Below are positions 35,823 to 45,528 of a stretch of DNA of 64,000 nt, in pieces. The stretch is taken from positions 766,425-830,424 of the forward strand of contig JADJSV010000001.1 of assembly GCA_016711505.1 (NCBI GenBank). Reading direction: 5' to 3'. The number at the start of each line of letters is the position of its first letter. The first letter of the stretch is position 1. Source of the DNA: Bacteroidota bacterium. GTDB taxonomy: Bacteria; Bacteroidota; Bacteroidia; AKYH767-A; 2013-40CM-41-45. The translations under genes and the position numbers were made by a program. The notes below the pieces were generated by a model. It was not told where the DNA came from, did not search any database, and saw only the letters and a program-made list of their open reading frames with translations.

Positions 35823-36642
35823 ATGTCTATTGCTAAATCCGAAGATAAAAAAGTAACAACCAACACCCTTCAAGAGATGAAGAAGCGCGGTGAAAAGATC
35901 AGTATGCTGACAGCATATGATTTTTCATTAGCGAGAATCCTGGACGCTGCCGGAATAGACGTGCTGCTGGTGGGCGATTCAGCTTCCAAATGTAATGGCA
36001 GGACATGAAACTACATTGCCAATTACTCTGGACCAGATGATCTATCACGCTGCTGCTGTAGTGCGCGCTGTGAAGAGAGCATTGGTAGTTGTAGACCTTC
36101 CCTTTGGCTCATACCAGGGGAATTCTAAAGAGGCGCTCAACTCTTCAATCCGGATCATGAAAGAATCCGGCGCCCATGCTGTTAAAATGGAAGGCGGTCG
36201 CGAGATCAAGGACTCGATTGAAAGGATCCTTTCTGCGGGTGTACCTGTGATGGGTCACTTAGGACTGACTCCACAATCTATCTATAAATTCGGAACTTAT
36301 GTTGTCCGTGCTAAAGAAGAAGTTGAAGCAAACAGGCTTTTAGAAGATGCTCACATTCTTGCTGAAAGTGGTTGTTTCGCTCTCGTACTGGAAAAAATTC
36401 CAGCACAATTAGCTTCAAAAGTTGCTCAGGAAGTCAAGATCCCTATCATCGGAATTGGTGCCGGTGGCGGTGTCGATGGACAGGTTCTGGTTTTACATGA
36501 TATGCTTGGGATCACTCATGAATTCCATCCAAGATTCCTACGCAGGTACATGAATTTATATGACGATATCAAAAGTGCGACAGAGAGCTATATAAAAGAC
36601 GTGAAGAGTAAGGATTTCCCGAGTGAGAAGGAACAATACTGA
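35823..36642 (+). CDS. panB: 3-methyl-2-oxobutanoate hydroxymethyltransferase (frameshifted near 35989)
   Basis: PanB makes ketopantoate, the first committed step of pantothenate and CoA synthesis. The N-terminal part reads ISMLTAYDFSLARILDAAGIDVLLVGDSAS, and the rest MAGHETTLPITLDQMIYHAA ... GTYVVRAKEEVEANRL ... IIGIGAGGGVDGQVLVLHDMLG. The two parts join if one A is removed from the AAA at 35988-35990 (TCC-AAT-GTA-ATG), giving the conserved GDSASNVMAGH and a normal 272 residues. All other parts are intact, so a sequencing indel is likelier than a dead gene. Confidence 0.92.
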
Positions 36643-36846
36643 TACCAGGATTAATCTGAATCGGATCGAATATTCAAAGGTTGATGAATTGAATTTATGG
36701 ATTGAACAATTGCTGCCGATAATGAAAAATGTAAGATATCAGGGATTAATCCTCCCTTTTTACTTTATAAGAACGTACTTTTCAAGACTATGAAATCCAC
36801 CACCACAGACCACAAAAGAGCGCCGGAAGTTGGCGTTGATGACAAC

Positions 36847-37539
36847 ATGAATTCTCCCGAAATACTTTACGAAGACAATCATCTTATTGCAGTCAATAAA
36901 AAACCCGGCGATATAGTTCAAGGTGATAAAACCGGTGACAAGCCGATGTCAGAATATTTGAAAGATTATGTGAAAGACAAATTTCAGAAACCCGGTGCAG
37001 TTTTTTTAGGTGTAGTTCATCGTATTGACAGACCTGTTAGTGGTGTGGTAATTTTCGCAAGAACAAGTAAAGCTCTTGCAAGGATGAATGAATTTTTCAG
37101 AGAGAAAAAAGTCCGGAAAACATATTGGGCTGTTGTAAAGAACAGACCTGCTGATGAAAGAGGAACGTTGATCCATTACCTGAAAAAGGATGAAGCCAAA
37201 AACAAAAGTAAGGCTTTCGATTATGAAGTTCCGGGTTCTTCCCGTTCGTGGCTCGACTATAAAATAATCGGTAAATCTGATAACTACTATCTGCTTGAAA
37301 TCACGCCACACACCGGTCGTCATCATCAGATCCGTGTTCAGTTAGCTGCAATCGGTTGTCCGATAAAAGGAGATCTGAAATACGGTTATGACCGTTCAAA
37401 TGAAAATGGTTCAATACACTTACATGCTCGTCATGTTCGCTTTACTCACCCCGTAAAAAAAGAAGAAATTCATATCACTGCTCCTGTTCCGAATGATCCG
37501 ATCTGGAAGTTTTTTGAGAAACAGGACCACACTTTGTAA
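36847..37539 (+). CDS. RluA-family pseudouridine synthase
   Basis: The enzyme isomerises uridine in rRNA or tRNA. It opens with ILYEDNHLIAVNKKPGDIVQGD, has the catalytic motif HRIDRPVSGVVIFARTSKAL with its Asp, and ends with TPHTGRHHQIRVQLAAIGCPIKGDLKYG. There is no S4 RNA-binding domain. From ATG 36847 it has 230 residues; the in-frame ATG at 36790 adds 19 residues without features. It is followed directly by a tandem repeat array. Confidence 0.9.
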   Translation: MNSPEILYEDNHLIAVNKKPGDIVQGDKTGDKPMSEYLKDYVKDKFQKPGAVFLGVVHRIDRPVSGVVIFARTSKALARMNEFFREKKVRKTYWAVVKNRPADERGTLIHYLKKDEAKNKSKAFDYEVPGSSRSWLDYKIIGKSDNYYLLEITPHTGRHHQIRVQLAAIGCPIKGDLKYGYDRSNENGSIHLHARHVRFTHPVKKEEIHITAPVPNDPIWKFFEKQDHTL

Positions 37540-37749
37540 TGAAATAAATGAAGTGGAAAGAAGTGAAATTAAATGAAGTGGAATGAAGTGGAATGAAGTG
37601 GAATGAAGTGGAATGAAGTGAAATGAAGTAAAATTGTTCCATATCCGCACGGCATTATACTTCATTTCACTTCTTTATACTTCATTTCACTTCTTTATAT
37701 TTCTTTATACTTCATTTCACTTCATTATACTTCATTTCACTTCATTTCT
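37540..37749. repeat. GAATGAAGTG tandem array and inverted counterpart
   Basis: The left part (37546-37630) consists of copies of (G/A)AATGAAGTG with slight variation, five of them perfect in tandem. After a unique spacer of about 35 bp, the right part (37668-37749) has the reverse-complement style (ACTTCATTTC / TTCTTTATAC units). The two halves can fold on each other into a long imperfect hairpin. The array fills exactly the gap between two converging genes. A related array occurs at 41313-41402. Confidence 0.85.
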
Positions 37750-37753
37750 TAAA

Positions 37754-38871
37754 CTATTTGTTCAAATACATTTTTTTCACCTCATCAAACGTCGGAAAAT
37801 CGTTGTGATGCCACATGCCTTTTACAACGCCATTCTGAAGCAATACAAGACCGGGGTTTGAACGAACGATGGTTTTCAGAGTGGTTCCATCAGTAAAATA
37901 ATAATCGAATGTCGAATTGTGCTGATGTCTGAAATCGTCAACTTCTTTTGGAGCAGACGCTGTTAATCCCATGAACTCTACTCCTGCTTTCTGACAAAGT
38001 GCAACAAAGTCGTTTACCTGTGATTGAACTCCTTCATCAGAGTGCTTGATATCGTAAGCAACAAGAAGGAACACGCTTGGTTGTTTGAGAACATCTTCAG
38101 TAATATCTGACCCATCAACTGAGTTGATTGTAAAATCGTGGATCTTTGGTTTATCTCCTTCAACAATAACTTTATCTTTTCTGTCAATGAATTTATAAGT
38201 GTCATCCAGAGTAGACAATTGATCCATGTTGAGTTCTAATTGTTTTCCATCTTTTCATAGATAAAGACCATAACTACACTATCTTTTTTCGCATTTGGCG
38301 GAAGTTGCATTCCTTCCGGAATACTTGAGCCAATTGCATACGGACGGAAATCAATTACCGGTAAATGCATGTAGCAATACATAGAAAAACAAAATGAAGC
38401 TATAAATCCTGCATAGGCAGCATAAGTAGATGCTGTTTCTCCAAACAATGGTTTGATCTCATTTCGCTTTATAAAAATAAATGTGATCAGAACGAGCAAG
38501 ACAATGTCTTTCATGAATGACTGGAAAGGTGTCAGATGCAATGCATCGCCAAAGCAACCACAATCTTTTACTACATCAAAATGCCATGAATAGAAAGTGA
38601 GGAAAGTGAAAAATACGATCATCAATAACAATGACCAGACAGTAAATTTCATTTTTGCGCCAAGTAATAACGCTACACCAATACCAATCTCAAAAGCGCA
38701 AATCCCAATTGCCATAGCCAGAGAAGCGAACTTCAGCCATGGCATGTTGAATACTTCAAAATACTCATCAAGCTTATAAGAAAAACCAAGCGGGTCATTA
38801 GCTTTTATAAATCCTGAAATAATAAATAAAACTCCGACAAGTAATCTCGAGATCTGAGCAAGAATTTTCAT
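37754..38871 (-). CDS. DoxX-family membrane protein fused to thioredoxin-like domain (frameshifted at 38252-38255)
   Basis: The N-terminal part (38871-38236) has about five membrane helices of the DoxX/MauE type (LLVGVLFIISGFIKANDPLGFSYKLDEYF; VKDCGCFGDALHLTPFQSF). The C-terminal part (to 37754) is a redoxin-like domain without a CxxC. They are in different frames. Adding one base to the T4 run at 38252-38255 gives an unbroken 372-residue protein (YEKDGKQLELNMDQLSTL), the size of the fused BT_3928-type family. It may take part in membrane redox reactions, with CGC as the possible active site. Confidence 0.8.
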
Positions 38872-38881
38872 AAGCCTCTTT

Positions 38882-39466
38882 TTAGTTTTCTGATTCCAGT
38901 TTTATCAAAGCAAAAACGGAATAATTAATTATATCGTAATAATTCGCATCAATACCTTCACTTACCAGTGTACTGCCTTTGTTATCTTCGATCTGCTTGA
39001 TCCGAAGTAATTTCATTAAGATCAGATCGGTCATCGAACTTGTACGCATACCACGCCAGGCTTCACCATAATCATGATTCTTATCTTCCATCAACTCCTT
39101 GGATTTCTTTACATGAAACTCAAAATGACGGGTCACTTCCGAAGCAGGCATTTCAAGATTCTCTTCGCTACCCATTTCAATTTGAATCAAGGCGATCACA
39201 CAATAATTAATGATACCCACAAACTCTCCGTCTATCGTATCATTGATTTTCTGGATACCCTTCTCCTCTATGCTTCTGATGCGTTGGGCTTTGATAAAGA
39301 TCTGATCTGTAATTGAACTCAGTCTGAGGATACGCCACGCCGTGCCATAATCCTTCATCTTATTGATGAAAAGATCTTTGCAACGGTCGATGATCTCGTT
39401 ATAATGAGCTGAAGTGCTTTTAGTCATTTCTTTTGCCGGTAATGAAATTTCGGCTTCTGATTTCAT
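38882..39466 (-). CDS. DUF1599-domain protein
   Basis: The 194-residue protein contains two similar halves, each with a KDYGxAWR motif (NKMKDYGTAWRILRLSSITDQI and DKNHDYGEAWRGMRTSSMTDLI) followed by an Ile-rich helix (IINYCVIALIQIE / IINYSVFALIKLE). This internal duplication defines DUF1599, found in Bacteroidota and commonly divergent from folP, as here. Its fold may resemble all-alpha NTP pyrophosphatases, but the function is unknown. A later ATG (MTKSTSAHYN) is a possible start. Confidence 0.85.
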   Translation of the reverse strand: MKSEAEISLPAKEMTKSTSAHYNEIIDRCKDLFINKMKDYGTAWRILRLSSITDQIFIKAQRIRSIEEKGIQKINDTIDGEFVGIINYCVIALIQIEMGSEENLEMPASEVTRHFEFHVKKSKELMEDKNHDYGEAWRGMRTSSMTDLILMKLLRIKQIEDNKGSTLVSEGIDANYYDIINYSVFALIKLESEN

Positions 39467-39548
39467 TTCTTAATTGATTGTGTATTTTCGTACGGAAATT
39501 AATGATCTAAGACCATTTATGAACGATTGCGAAGATACATTTTTAAAC

Positions 39549-40385
39549 ATGAATTTATCCTTAAACTGCCGGGGACAGCTTCTGGATTTATCAACACCTG
39601 CAATCATGGCAATAGTGAATGTAACCCCGGATTCCTTCTTTGATGGCGGTAAATATTCCTCAGAAAAAAGTTTACTGCATCATGTTGAATTTCTTCTTTC
39701 TAATGGCGCCAATATATTGGATTTAGGTGCTCAATCGACCCGACCGGGTGCCGAATTGATCAGCGAATCTGAAGAATGGAATCGTATCGAAAAAGCTATT
39801 CCCGTCATTCTGAAAGAGTTTCCAAAAGCTATCATTTCAGTCGACACATTCTATAGCGGCATTGCAATAAAAACTGCAGACCAAGGAGCTGCAATTATAA
39901 ATGATATCAGCGGCGGAACACATGATGAGAAGATGTTTGAAACGATGGCTGATTTAAAATTGCCATACGTTTTGATGCATATTCCGGGTACTACGAGATC
40001 AATGCATACCAAATCCGAAAACATCAATATTGTTCTCGAAGTATGGAATTATCTGGATAAAAAAATAGCTGAACTGAAATCTTTGGGCATAACTCAAATA
40101 ATTATCGATCCCGGATTCGGTTTTGGAAAAACGATTGACCAGAATTATTCATTACTGAAGAATATGCACGCCTTCAACAATTTCAGACTCCCGATACTTG
40201 CCGGCATGAGCAGGAAATCGATGGTTACTAAAGTACTGAATGTAAATTCCGAAAATGCATTGAATGGTACCACCGTTCTCAACACACTTGCTCTATTGAA
40301 GAATGCTTCCATCCTGAGAGTTCATGATGTTATTGAAGCAAAACAGGTGATAACTCTTGTCGAACAATATAGAAAGGTTGAATAA
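39549..40385 (+). CDS. folP: Dihydropteroate synthase
   Basis: FolP joins p-aminobenzoate with hydroxymethyl-dihydropterin pyrophosphate in folate synthesis and is the sulfonamide target. Motifs are IMAIVNVTPDSFFDGGKY, ILDLGAQSTRPGAE, ISVDTFYSGIA, INDISGGTHDEKMFE, IIDPGFGFGKT, and LAGMSRKSMV. From ATG 39549 (MNLSLNCRGQLLDL) the length of 278 is normal; upstream in-frame ATGs at 39474 and 39519 add residues not seen in the family. It is divergent from DUF1599 and upstream of cdaA. Confidence 0.95.
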   Translation: MNLSLNCRGQLLDLSTPAIMAIVNVTPDSFFDGGKYSSEKSLLHHVEFLLSNGANILDLGAQSTRPGAELISESEEWNRIEKAIPVILKEFPKAIISVDTFYSGIAIKTADQGAAIINDISGGTHDEKMFETMADLKLPYVLMHIPGTTRSMHTKSENINIVLEVWNYLDKKIAELKSLGITQIIIDPGFGFGKTIDQNYSLLKNMHAFNNFRLPILAGMSRKSMVTKVLNVNSENALNGTTVLNTLALLKNASILRVHDVIEAKQVITLVEQYRKVE

Positions 40386-40511
40386 TATTTGACAATTTTG
40401 TACACATAATTCGAATAACGAATAACGGACTCAAATAAAAAGAAAGCAATTGTAATTTAGTATCCTGTGCTAATTACTACTTACGACTTACTACTCAACT
40501 AAAAAGAAAAA

Positions 40512-41312
40512 ATGGACCTTTTCCACATAGGCTTTCTCACCATCAGGCTCATCGACCTGATTGATATTGCTATTGTGACCTTTCTTCTCTATAAACTTTA
40601 TAACCTTTTACGGGGTGGAGTTGCTATTAATATATTCATCGGTTTACTTACAGTATATGCATTGTACTGGATCTGTGTAAAGATCCTGAACATGGAACTA
40701 CTGGGAACGATACTCGGACAATTCATCAGTCTTGGATTTATTGCATTGATCATCGTCTTCCAGCAGGAAGTGCGGAGATTTTTAATTGTGTTGGGGACGA
40801 ACAATATTTTATCAAAAAACAATTTTACCAAACAATTTCTGCCATGGAACTGGCAGACTCAGAAAAATCCGCCACTTGATATTTCCGCTATTGTAAAAGC
40901 CTGCAGACAAATGTCGAAAAGCCGGACCGGAGCGATCATTGTACTTGCAAAATCTTCACAACTAAAATATTTTTCAAATACGGGAGATATTATGGATGCC
41001 GATATATCACAACGTCTGATTGAAAGTATCTTTTTTAAAAATTCTCCAATGCATGATGGCGCTATCATCATCGTGAATAATAAAATAAAAGCTGCAAGAT
41101 GCGTTTTACCGGTAACAGAAAATGTTGACCTACCCGCTCATCTGGGAATGCGGCACAGAGCTGCTATTGGCGTGACTGAACAGAGCGATGCAATTGCATT
41201 AGCTGTTTCCGAAGAGACCGGTGATATTTCAATTGCTAAAGAGGGACAAATTCAGTTGAATGTGTCGTTGGATGAATTGGAGAAGAATCTGAGGTTGGAG
41301 TTTGAGCAATAG
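40512..41312 (+). CDS. cdaA: Diadenylate cyclase CdaA
   Basis: CdaA makes the second messenger c-di-AMP from ATP. The 266-residue protein has three N-terminal membrane helices (LIDIAIVTFLLYKLYNLLRG and after) and the DAC domain with GAIIVLAKSSQL, the catalytic HDGAII and the RHRAAIGVTEQSDAIALAVSEETG motif. The c-di-AMP signal usually controls osmolyte and potassium balance and cell-wall stress. It follows folP with a gap of 126 bp, in the order common in Bacteroidota. Confidence 0.95.
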   Translation: MDLFHIGFLTIRLIDLIDIAIVTFLLYKLYNLLRGGVAINIFIGLLTVYALYWICVKILNMELLGTILGQFISLGFIALIIVFQQEVRRFLIVLGTNNILSKNNFTKQFLPWNWQTQKNPPLDISAIVKACRQMSKSRTGAIIVLAKSSQLKYFSNTGDIMDADISQRLIESIFFKNSPMHDGAIIIVNNKIKAARCVLPVTENVDLPAHLGMRHRAAIGVTEQSDAIALAVSEETGDISIAKEGQIQLNVSLDELEKNLRLEFEQ

Positions 41313-41402
41313 GTTAAAATAAATGAAGTGGAATGAAGTGAAATGAAGTGGAATGAAGTGAAATGAAGTGAAATGAAGTGGAATGAAGTGGAATGAAATG
41401 AA
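41313..41402. repeat. Second GAATGAAGTG tandem array
   Basis: Eight or so copies of (G/A)AATGAAGTG, ending GAATGAAATGAAATTT, fill the whole gap between cdaA and the converging lipoprotein gene. The unit is the same as at 37540-37749, but here only one orientation is present. Confidence 0.85.
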
Positions 41403-41404
41403 AT

Positions 41405-41946
41405 TTAGTTGGAAGTATTCGATGAATCATTCATCATCTGAAACTTCTTTACCAGTTCCTCATCACTGATTCCCATTTCAAGTTGTTCGTATGTAGCTTG
41501 GGCACTTGGGGCTAATGGATCGTTTGGAAAACGTTGTACGAATTCTTTGTATTTTGCTTTTGCAGATTCAGGTGAATGTAATTCTGTATCATAAACAAAT
41601 GCCTGCATAAAAAGTGCGGAGGCACACCGGGGATGGTCCGGATATTTATTCAATAAGCGACCAAGTATTTCAATAGTTGTATTCGGATCGCGTAATACTA
41701 TTTGATAGATCTGCAGCTTTGAATAAAAAGCTACCACTCATTGTATCTTTAGGATAAAGCTCTACGAATTTCAGATACATTTCTTTAACTGCTTTTCCCT
41801 TTTCAAGATTTACTACCAGAGAAGTGTCATTGATCAATCCTCGTTTTGCAATCGTTTTATCTGAGAAATTAAGTTCTCCTTTTCAAGAACATGCTCCAAG
41901 AAAAAAGTATTACAACAAAAATTAAAAGTGACCTGACAATTTTCAT
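41405..41946 (-). CDS. TPR-like outer-membrane lipoprotein, broken reading frame
   Basis: On the minus strand from ATG 41946 the pieces in three frames read, in order: a signal peptide with a lipobox (LGACS, after a T-run shift near 41890-41900), KGELNFSDKTIAKRGLINDTSLVVNLEKGKAVKEMYLKFVELYPKDT, FLFKAAD, and YQIVLRDPNTTIEILGRLLNKYPDHPRCASALFMQAFVYD...RFPNDPLAPSAQATYEQL. This matches a lipoprotein with two TPR-like repeats. At least three indels interrupt it, so it is either a pseudogene or badly sequenced. It is the last gene of the ruvX-def unit. Confidence 0.65.
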
Positions 41947-41951
41947 CTCCA

Positions 41952-42524
41952 TTAATTATTTTTGAAGTACTTTCCCTTTATAGGAAATTTCATTTTATAA
42001 TCTACATCGACAATTCCCTGAGAAATATTAGCAAGTTTATTCTTGATGAGTCTTTGTCTTAACGGCGAAATTCTATCAGTAAAAAGTATCCCTTCAATAT
42101 GGTCGTATTCATGCTGTATGATTCGTGCAGCCATTCCATCAAAAGTCTTCTTCTGCAATTTCCAGTTTGCATCGTAGTATTCAATGTACAGTTCTTTCTT
42201 CCGTTGAACATCTTCACGAACACTTGGAATTGATAAACAACCTTCATTGAATTTCCAAAGTACTCCCGACTCTTCTTTGATCACAGCATTGATAAATACT
42301 TCTTTGAAATCTTTAACAGGATCTTCTTCGAATGGTGCACCATCGATCACAAACAATCGAATGGATAGTCCGATCTGAGGCGCAGCCAGTCCTACTCCAC
42401 TGCTATCATACATCGTCTCGAACATATCGTCAATTAACTCTTTTAATTTCGGATACTTCTTATCAATATCAAGTGCCTTCTTTTTTAGCACCGGATCACC
42501 ATAAGCGATGATTGGGTAAATCAT
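41952..42524 (-). CDS. def: Peptide deformylase
   Basis: The enzyme removes the formyl group from the starting methionine of new proteins. The 190-residue protein has the three family motifs in order: GVGLAAPQIG, EGCLSIPSVRED (metal Cys) and QHEYDHIEG (metal His pair and catalytic Glu). The frame is intact, unlike both of its neighbours. It starts 13 bp after the ruvX stop and ends 5 bp before the TPR lipoprotein start, so it lies in a three-gene operon. Confidence 0.97.
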   Translation of the reverse strand: MIYPIIAYGDPVLKKKALDIDKKYPKLKELIDDMFETMYDSSGVGLAAPQIGLSIRLFVIDGAPFEEDPVKDFKEVFINAVIKEESGVLWKFNEGCLSIPSVREDVQRKKELYIEYYDANWKLQKKTFDGMAARIIQHEYDHIEGILFTDRISPLRQRLIKNKLANISQGIVDVDYKMKFPIKGKYFKNN

Positions 42525-42537
42525 ATTAACTCAATTT

Positions 42538-42955
42538 TCAAATCTGATTTGCATTCATATACGATTGCAAAATAATTACTGCACTGGTCTGATCGATCAA
42601 CGATTTATTTCGGCGTTCCATCTTCTTTACACCACTCATTAAAATAGCCTGTTGGGCCATCTTGGAAGTAAATCGCTCGTCAAATCGGGCAACCTGACAT
42701 TTCAGGAAATGCTTTCTTTATCGCCTTTACAAATTGTTCGACCTGGGGAGTGACTTCTGAAGCGGTATTATCCATTTGTCGTGGCTCACCAATAACCACT
42801 AATTCTACCTCCTGAGCAATGAAATATTTCTTCAGGTACTCAATAATGTCTTTCGAATGAACGGTATCTAATGCTGTAGCAATTATCTTGTTAGGGTCTG
42901 TTACGGCTATACCGACTCGCTTGGTTCCATAGTCAATTGCCATAATTCTTCCCAT
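42538..42955 (-). CDS. ruvX: Holliday junction resolvase-like YqgF/RuvX (frameshifted at 42697)
   Basis: The first 85 residues read MGRIMAIDYGTKRVGIAVTD ... VVIGEPRQMDNTASEVTPQVEQF and then go out of frame. Removing one base at about 42697 (the A in TGACAT on the plus strand) continues with FPEMQVARFDERFTSKMAQQAIL ... RRNKSLIDQTSAVIILQSYM, giving 138 residues, the family length. YqgF is an RNase H-fold nuclease linked to pre-16S rRNA processing. The conserved DQTSA end shows that the gene was functional, so the shift is probably an error. Confidence 0.9.
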
Positions 42956-43109
42956 TTTGCAAATATAACTGAAAAATATGATTTTGCATCACTTTTACTG
43001 ACCGTTCAATCAACAATTGCACTGAATAGTTGACTGAAAAGTCAGAAGAAAAGTATTGCTACTTTGGATATGGAAACTTTCCTTTGTTCTCAAGAAAATT
43101 GAATTTTTT

Positions 43110-43916
43110 ATGAGAGATATAATAGAGAAAGCGTGGGAAAATCGTGAGCTTTTGAAGGAAGAAAGTACTCAGGATTGTATCCGTCAGATCATTGAAGAAC
43201 TGGACAAAGGCAGAATGCGTGTTGCAGAACCTAGTCCAACAGGATGGATAGTAAACGATTGGATCAAAAAAGCGGTAATTCTATATTTCCCTATACAGAA
43301 AATGGAAACATTCCATGCCGGACCGATGGAATTTCACGATAAAATGAAGCTCAAAAACGATTATGCAGGCCAAGGCGTTCGTGTAGTTCCACATGGTATT
43401 GCACGGTATGGAAGTTATCTTGCAAAAGGCGTGATCATGATGCCATCGTACGTAAATATCGGCGCATATGTAGACGAAGGCACTATGGTCGATACCTGGG
43501 CTACTGTTGGTTCCTGTGCCCAGATTGGCAAGAATGTACACTTAAGTGGGGGCGTCGGAATTGGCGGCGTATTAGAACCCGTTCAGGCTGCTCCTGTGAT
43601 CATTGAAGACAATTGCTTCATTGGCTCCCGATGTATCGTCGTAGAAGGCGTTCATGTTGAATCAGAAGCTGTACTTGGTGCGAATGTAGTTCTTACAATG
43701 TCTACAAAAATTATTGATGTTACAGGTCCTTCTCCTATTGAATACATCGGGAAAGTTCCCGCGAAGTCAGTGGTGATTCCCGGCTCGTATACCAAAAAAT
43801 ATCCTGCCGGTGAATATCAAGTTCCTTGTGCCCTAATAATTGGAAAACGAAAAGAGAGTACCGATAAAAAGACTTCGTTGAATTCAGCATTAAGAGAATA
43901 TGGTGTTTCTGCATAG
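43110..43916 (+). CDS. dapD: Tetrahydrodipicolinate N-succinyltransferase
   Basis: DapD acts in the succinylase route to lysine and meso-diaminopimelate. The 269-residue protein has the N-terminal helical domain (IIEKAWENRELLKEE), the left-handed beta-helix hexapeptide repeats (VIMMPSYVNIGAYVDEGTMVDTWATVGSCAQIG, GGVGIGGVLEPVQAAP, VIIEDNCFIGSRCIVVEGV) and the usual C-terminal region VPCALIIGKR. I chose ATG 43110 (MRDIIEKAWENR), the family start; the longer frame from 43056 adds unrelated residues. Confidence 0.96.
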   Translation: MRDIIEKAWENRELLKEESTQDCIRQIIEELDKGRMRVAEPSPTGWIVNDWIKKAVILYFPIQKMETFHAGPMEFHDKMKLKNDYAGQGVRVVPHGIARYGSYLAKGVIMMPSYVNIGAYVDEGTMVDTWATVGSCAQIGKNVHLSGGVGIGGVLEPVQAAPVIIEDNCFIGSRCIVVEGVHVESEAVLGANVVLTMSTKIIDVTGPSPIEYIGKVPAKSVVIPGSYTKKYPAGEYQVPCALIIGKRKESTDKKTSLNSALREYGVSA

Positions 43917-43937
43917 AATGTTTACTGAAATTTAGAA

Positions 43938-44930
43938 ATGAAATTCCTTGTCATACAAACCGCTTTTACCGGTGATGTAATTCTTGCTACAGCACTGTTA
44001 GAAAAAATTCATTCATCATTTCCGATGCTGAAATAACCATGCTTGTACGAAAAGGAAATGAAACGCTTTTAAGCAATCATCCTTTCTGAAAGAAGTACTG
44101 ATCTGGGATAAAAAGGAAAACAAATTAAACAACCTTCGCAAACTGATCTCAGTTGTAAGAGCGAAAAAGTTTGATTACGCTATCAATCTTCAGCGATTTG
44201 CCGGGACAGGAATTCTCACCGCACTTTCAGGAGCAAAAGAAAAACTCGGGTATGCTAAAAAATCCGATGAGCATTTTTTACAACCGACGATTACCTCACA
44301 CCATTGGCGATGGAACTCATGAGATCGAGCGCAACCAAGCATTGATCGGTCATCTGGTAGACCAGAAAATTTCTAAATCGCGACTATACCCTTCTCAAGT
44401 AGACAAAAACAATATCTCCAATACATTGCTGGTAAAAATACATTACGATATCTCCCGGTTCGGTCTGGTTCACAAAAACTTTTCCTGCTTATAAATGGAT
44501 AGAACTAATTCAAAAATATAAATCTGAATCACCGGAAACAGTGATCTATTTGTTAGGTTCAAAAACAGAAGCAAGTTTAGGTGATGAGATCATTGCCAAA
44601 AGTGGTCATCCTAAAACGGTCAATCTTGCCGGCGCACTTTCCTTTCTGGAATCCACGGCACTCATGTTTACTTCTGAGATGAACTATGTGAACGATTCAG
44701 CACCATTGCATATGGCAAGTGCCGTGAACGCTCCGGTAACAGCAGTCTTTTGTTCAACTGTTCCCCGATTTGGTTTTGGTCCGCTTTCAGATAACTCAAG
44801 AATTGTAGAAACCGACTTAAAATTAAATTGCCGACCTTGCGGATTGCATGGTTATAAATCGTGCCCAATGACTCATTTCAAATGTGCTCATTCAATTGAG
44901 GTCAATAAAATATATTATTCAAAAAAATGA
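43938..44930 (+). CDS. Family 9 glycosyltransferase (heptosyltransferase-like), multiply frameshifted
   Basis: Read with frame changes the protein is: MKFLVIQTAFTGDVILATALLEKI, EITMLVRKGNETLLSNHPF, LKEVLIWDKKENKLNNL, FDYAINLQRFAGTGILTALSGAKEKLGYAK, NPMSIFYNRRLPHTIGDGTHEIERNQALIG, then ITISPGSVWFTKTFPAYKW and YVNDSAPLHMASAVNAPVTAVFCST...GFGPLSDNS. This is the GT9 pattern of heptosyltransferases in lipopolysaccharide core synthesis. At least four single-base shifts occur (near 44020, 44084 [T run], 44257-44262 [A run] and about 44432). Its end overlaps the tsaC start by 4 bp. Confidence 0.8.
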
Positions 44931-45502
44931 ACGAGCAGGTAAAAGCAGAAGTAAAAAAATCACTTGCAGTTTTAAAGAACGGTGGGGTTATCTTATATCC
45001 GACAGATACAGTGTGGGGATTAGGATGTGATGCAACCAATCCAGCTGCTGTTAAAAAAGTATATGAAATAAAAAAACGAGCAGAATCGAAGAACATGATC
45101 TTGCTTGTAGACATGGAATCAAGAATTTCTACCTATGTAAAAGAAATTCCTGAACAAGCGTGGCCACTAATTGAGTTTACTGATAAGCCGCTAACAATTG
45201 TATATGATGGCGCAAGAAATTTACCTCCGGAAATTATTGCTGACGATGGCAGCATAGCAATCAGAGTTACGAAAGATGAATTTTGTAAAAACCTGATTGG
45301 CGTCTTGAGAAAACCGTTAGTTTCTACTTCTGCAAATGTCAGCGGAGAACCGGCGCCTGCTATTTTTCAGGAAGTAAGTGAGGAGATAAGAAAATCTGTT
45401 GACCTTATTGTGAACTGGAGAAAAGATGACCGTCAACGTGCTCAACCCTCGTCAATTATCAGCCTGAAAAAAGGCGGATTGATTCAGATTCTTAGACCAT
45501 AA
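44927..45502 (+). CDS. tsaC: L-threonylcarbamoyladenylate synthase (Sua5/YrdC/TsaC)
   Basis: The enzyme makes threonylcarbamoyl-AMP for the t6A37 modification of tRNAs reading ANN codons. In 191 residues it has GGVILYPTDTVWGLGCDATNPAAVKKVYEIKKR, then DKPLTIVY and a C-terminal STSANVSGEPAP. It is a stand-alone YrdC domain without the Sua5 tail. ATG 44927 overlaps the glycosyltransferase stop. Confidence 0.94.
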   Translation: MNEQVKAEVKKSLAVLKNGGVILYPTDTVWGLGCDATNPAAVKKVYEIKKRAESKNMILLVDMESRISTYVKEIPEQAWPLIEFTDKPLTIVYDGARNLPPEIIADDGSIAIRVTKDEFCKNLIGVLRKPLVSTSANVSGEPAPAIFQEVSEEIRKSVDLIVNWRKDDRQRAQPSSIISLKKGGLIQILRP

Positions 45503-45528
45503 TCATTGGCACAAAAACGATTTTCGCC

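Noticed and set aside
37634..37861. 75-codon frame over the repeat array
   Set aside because: It translates the TTCATTTCAC repeat and antisense of the DoxX-redoxin gene; low-complexity product.
37540..41402. GAATGAAGTG arrays as CRISPR
   Set aside because: The unit is 10 bp with no unique spacers between copies, and there are no cas genes.
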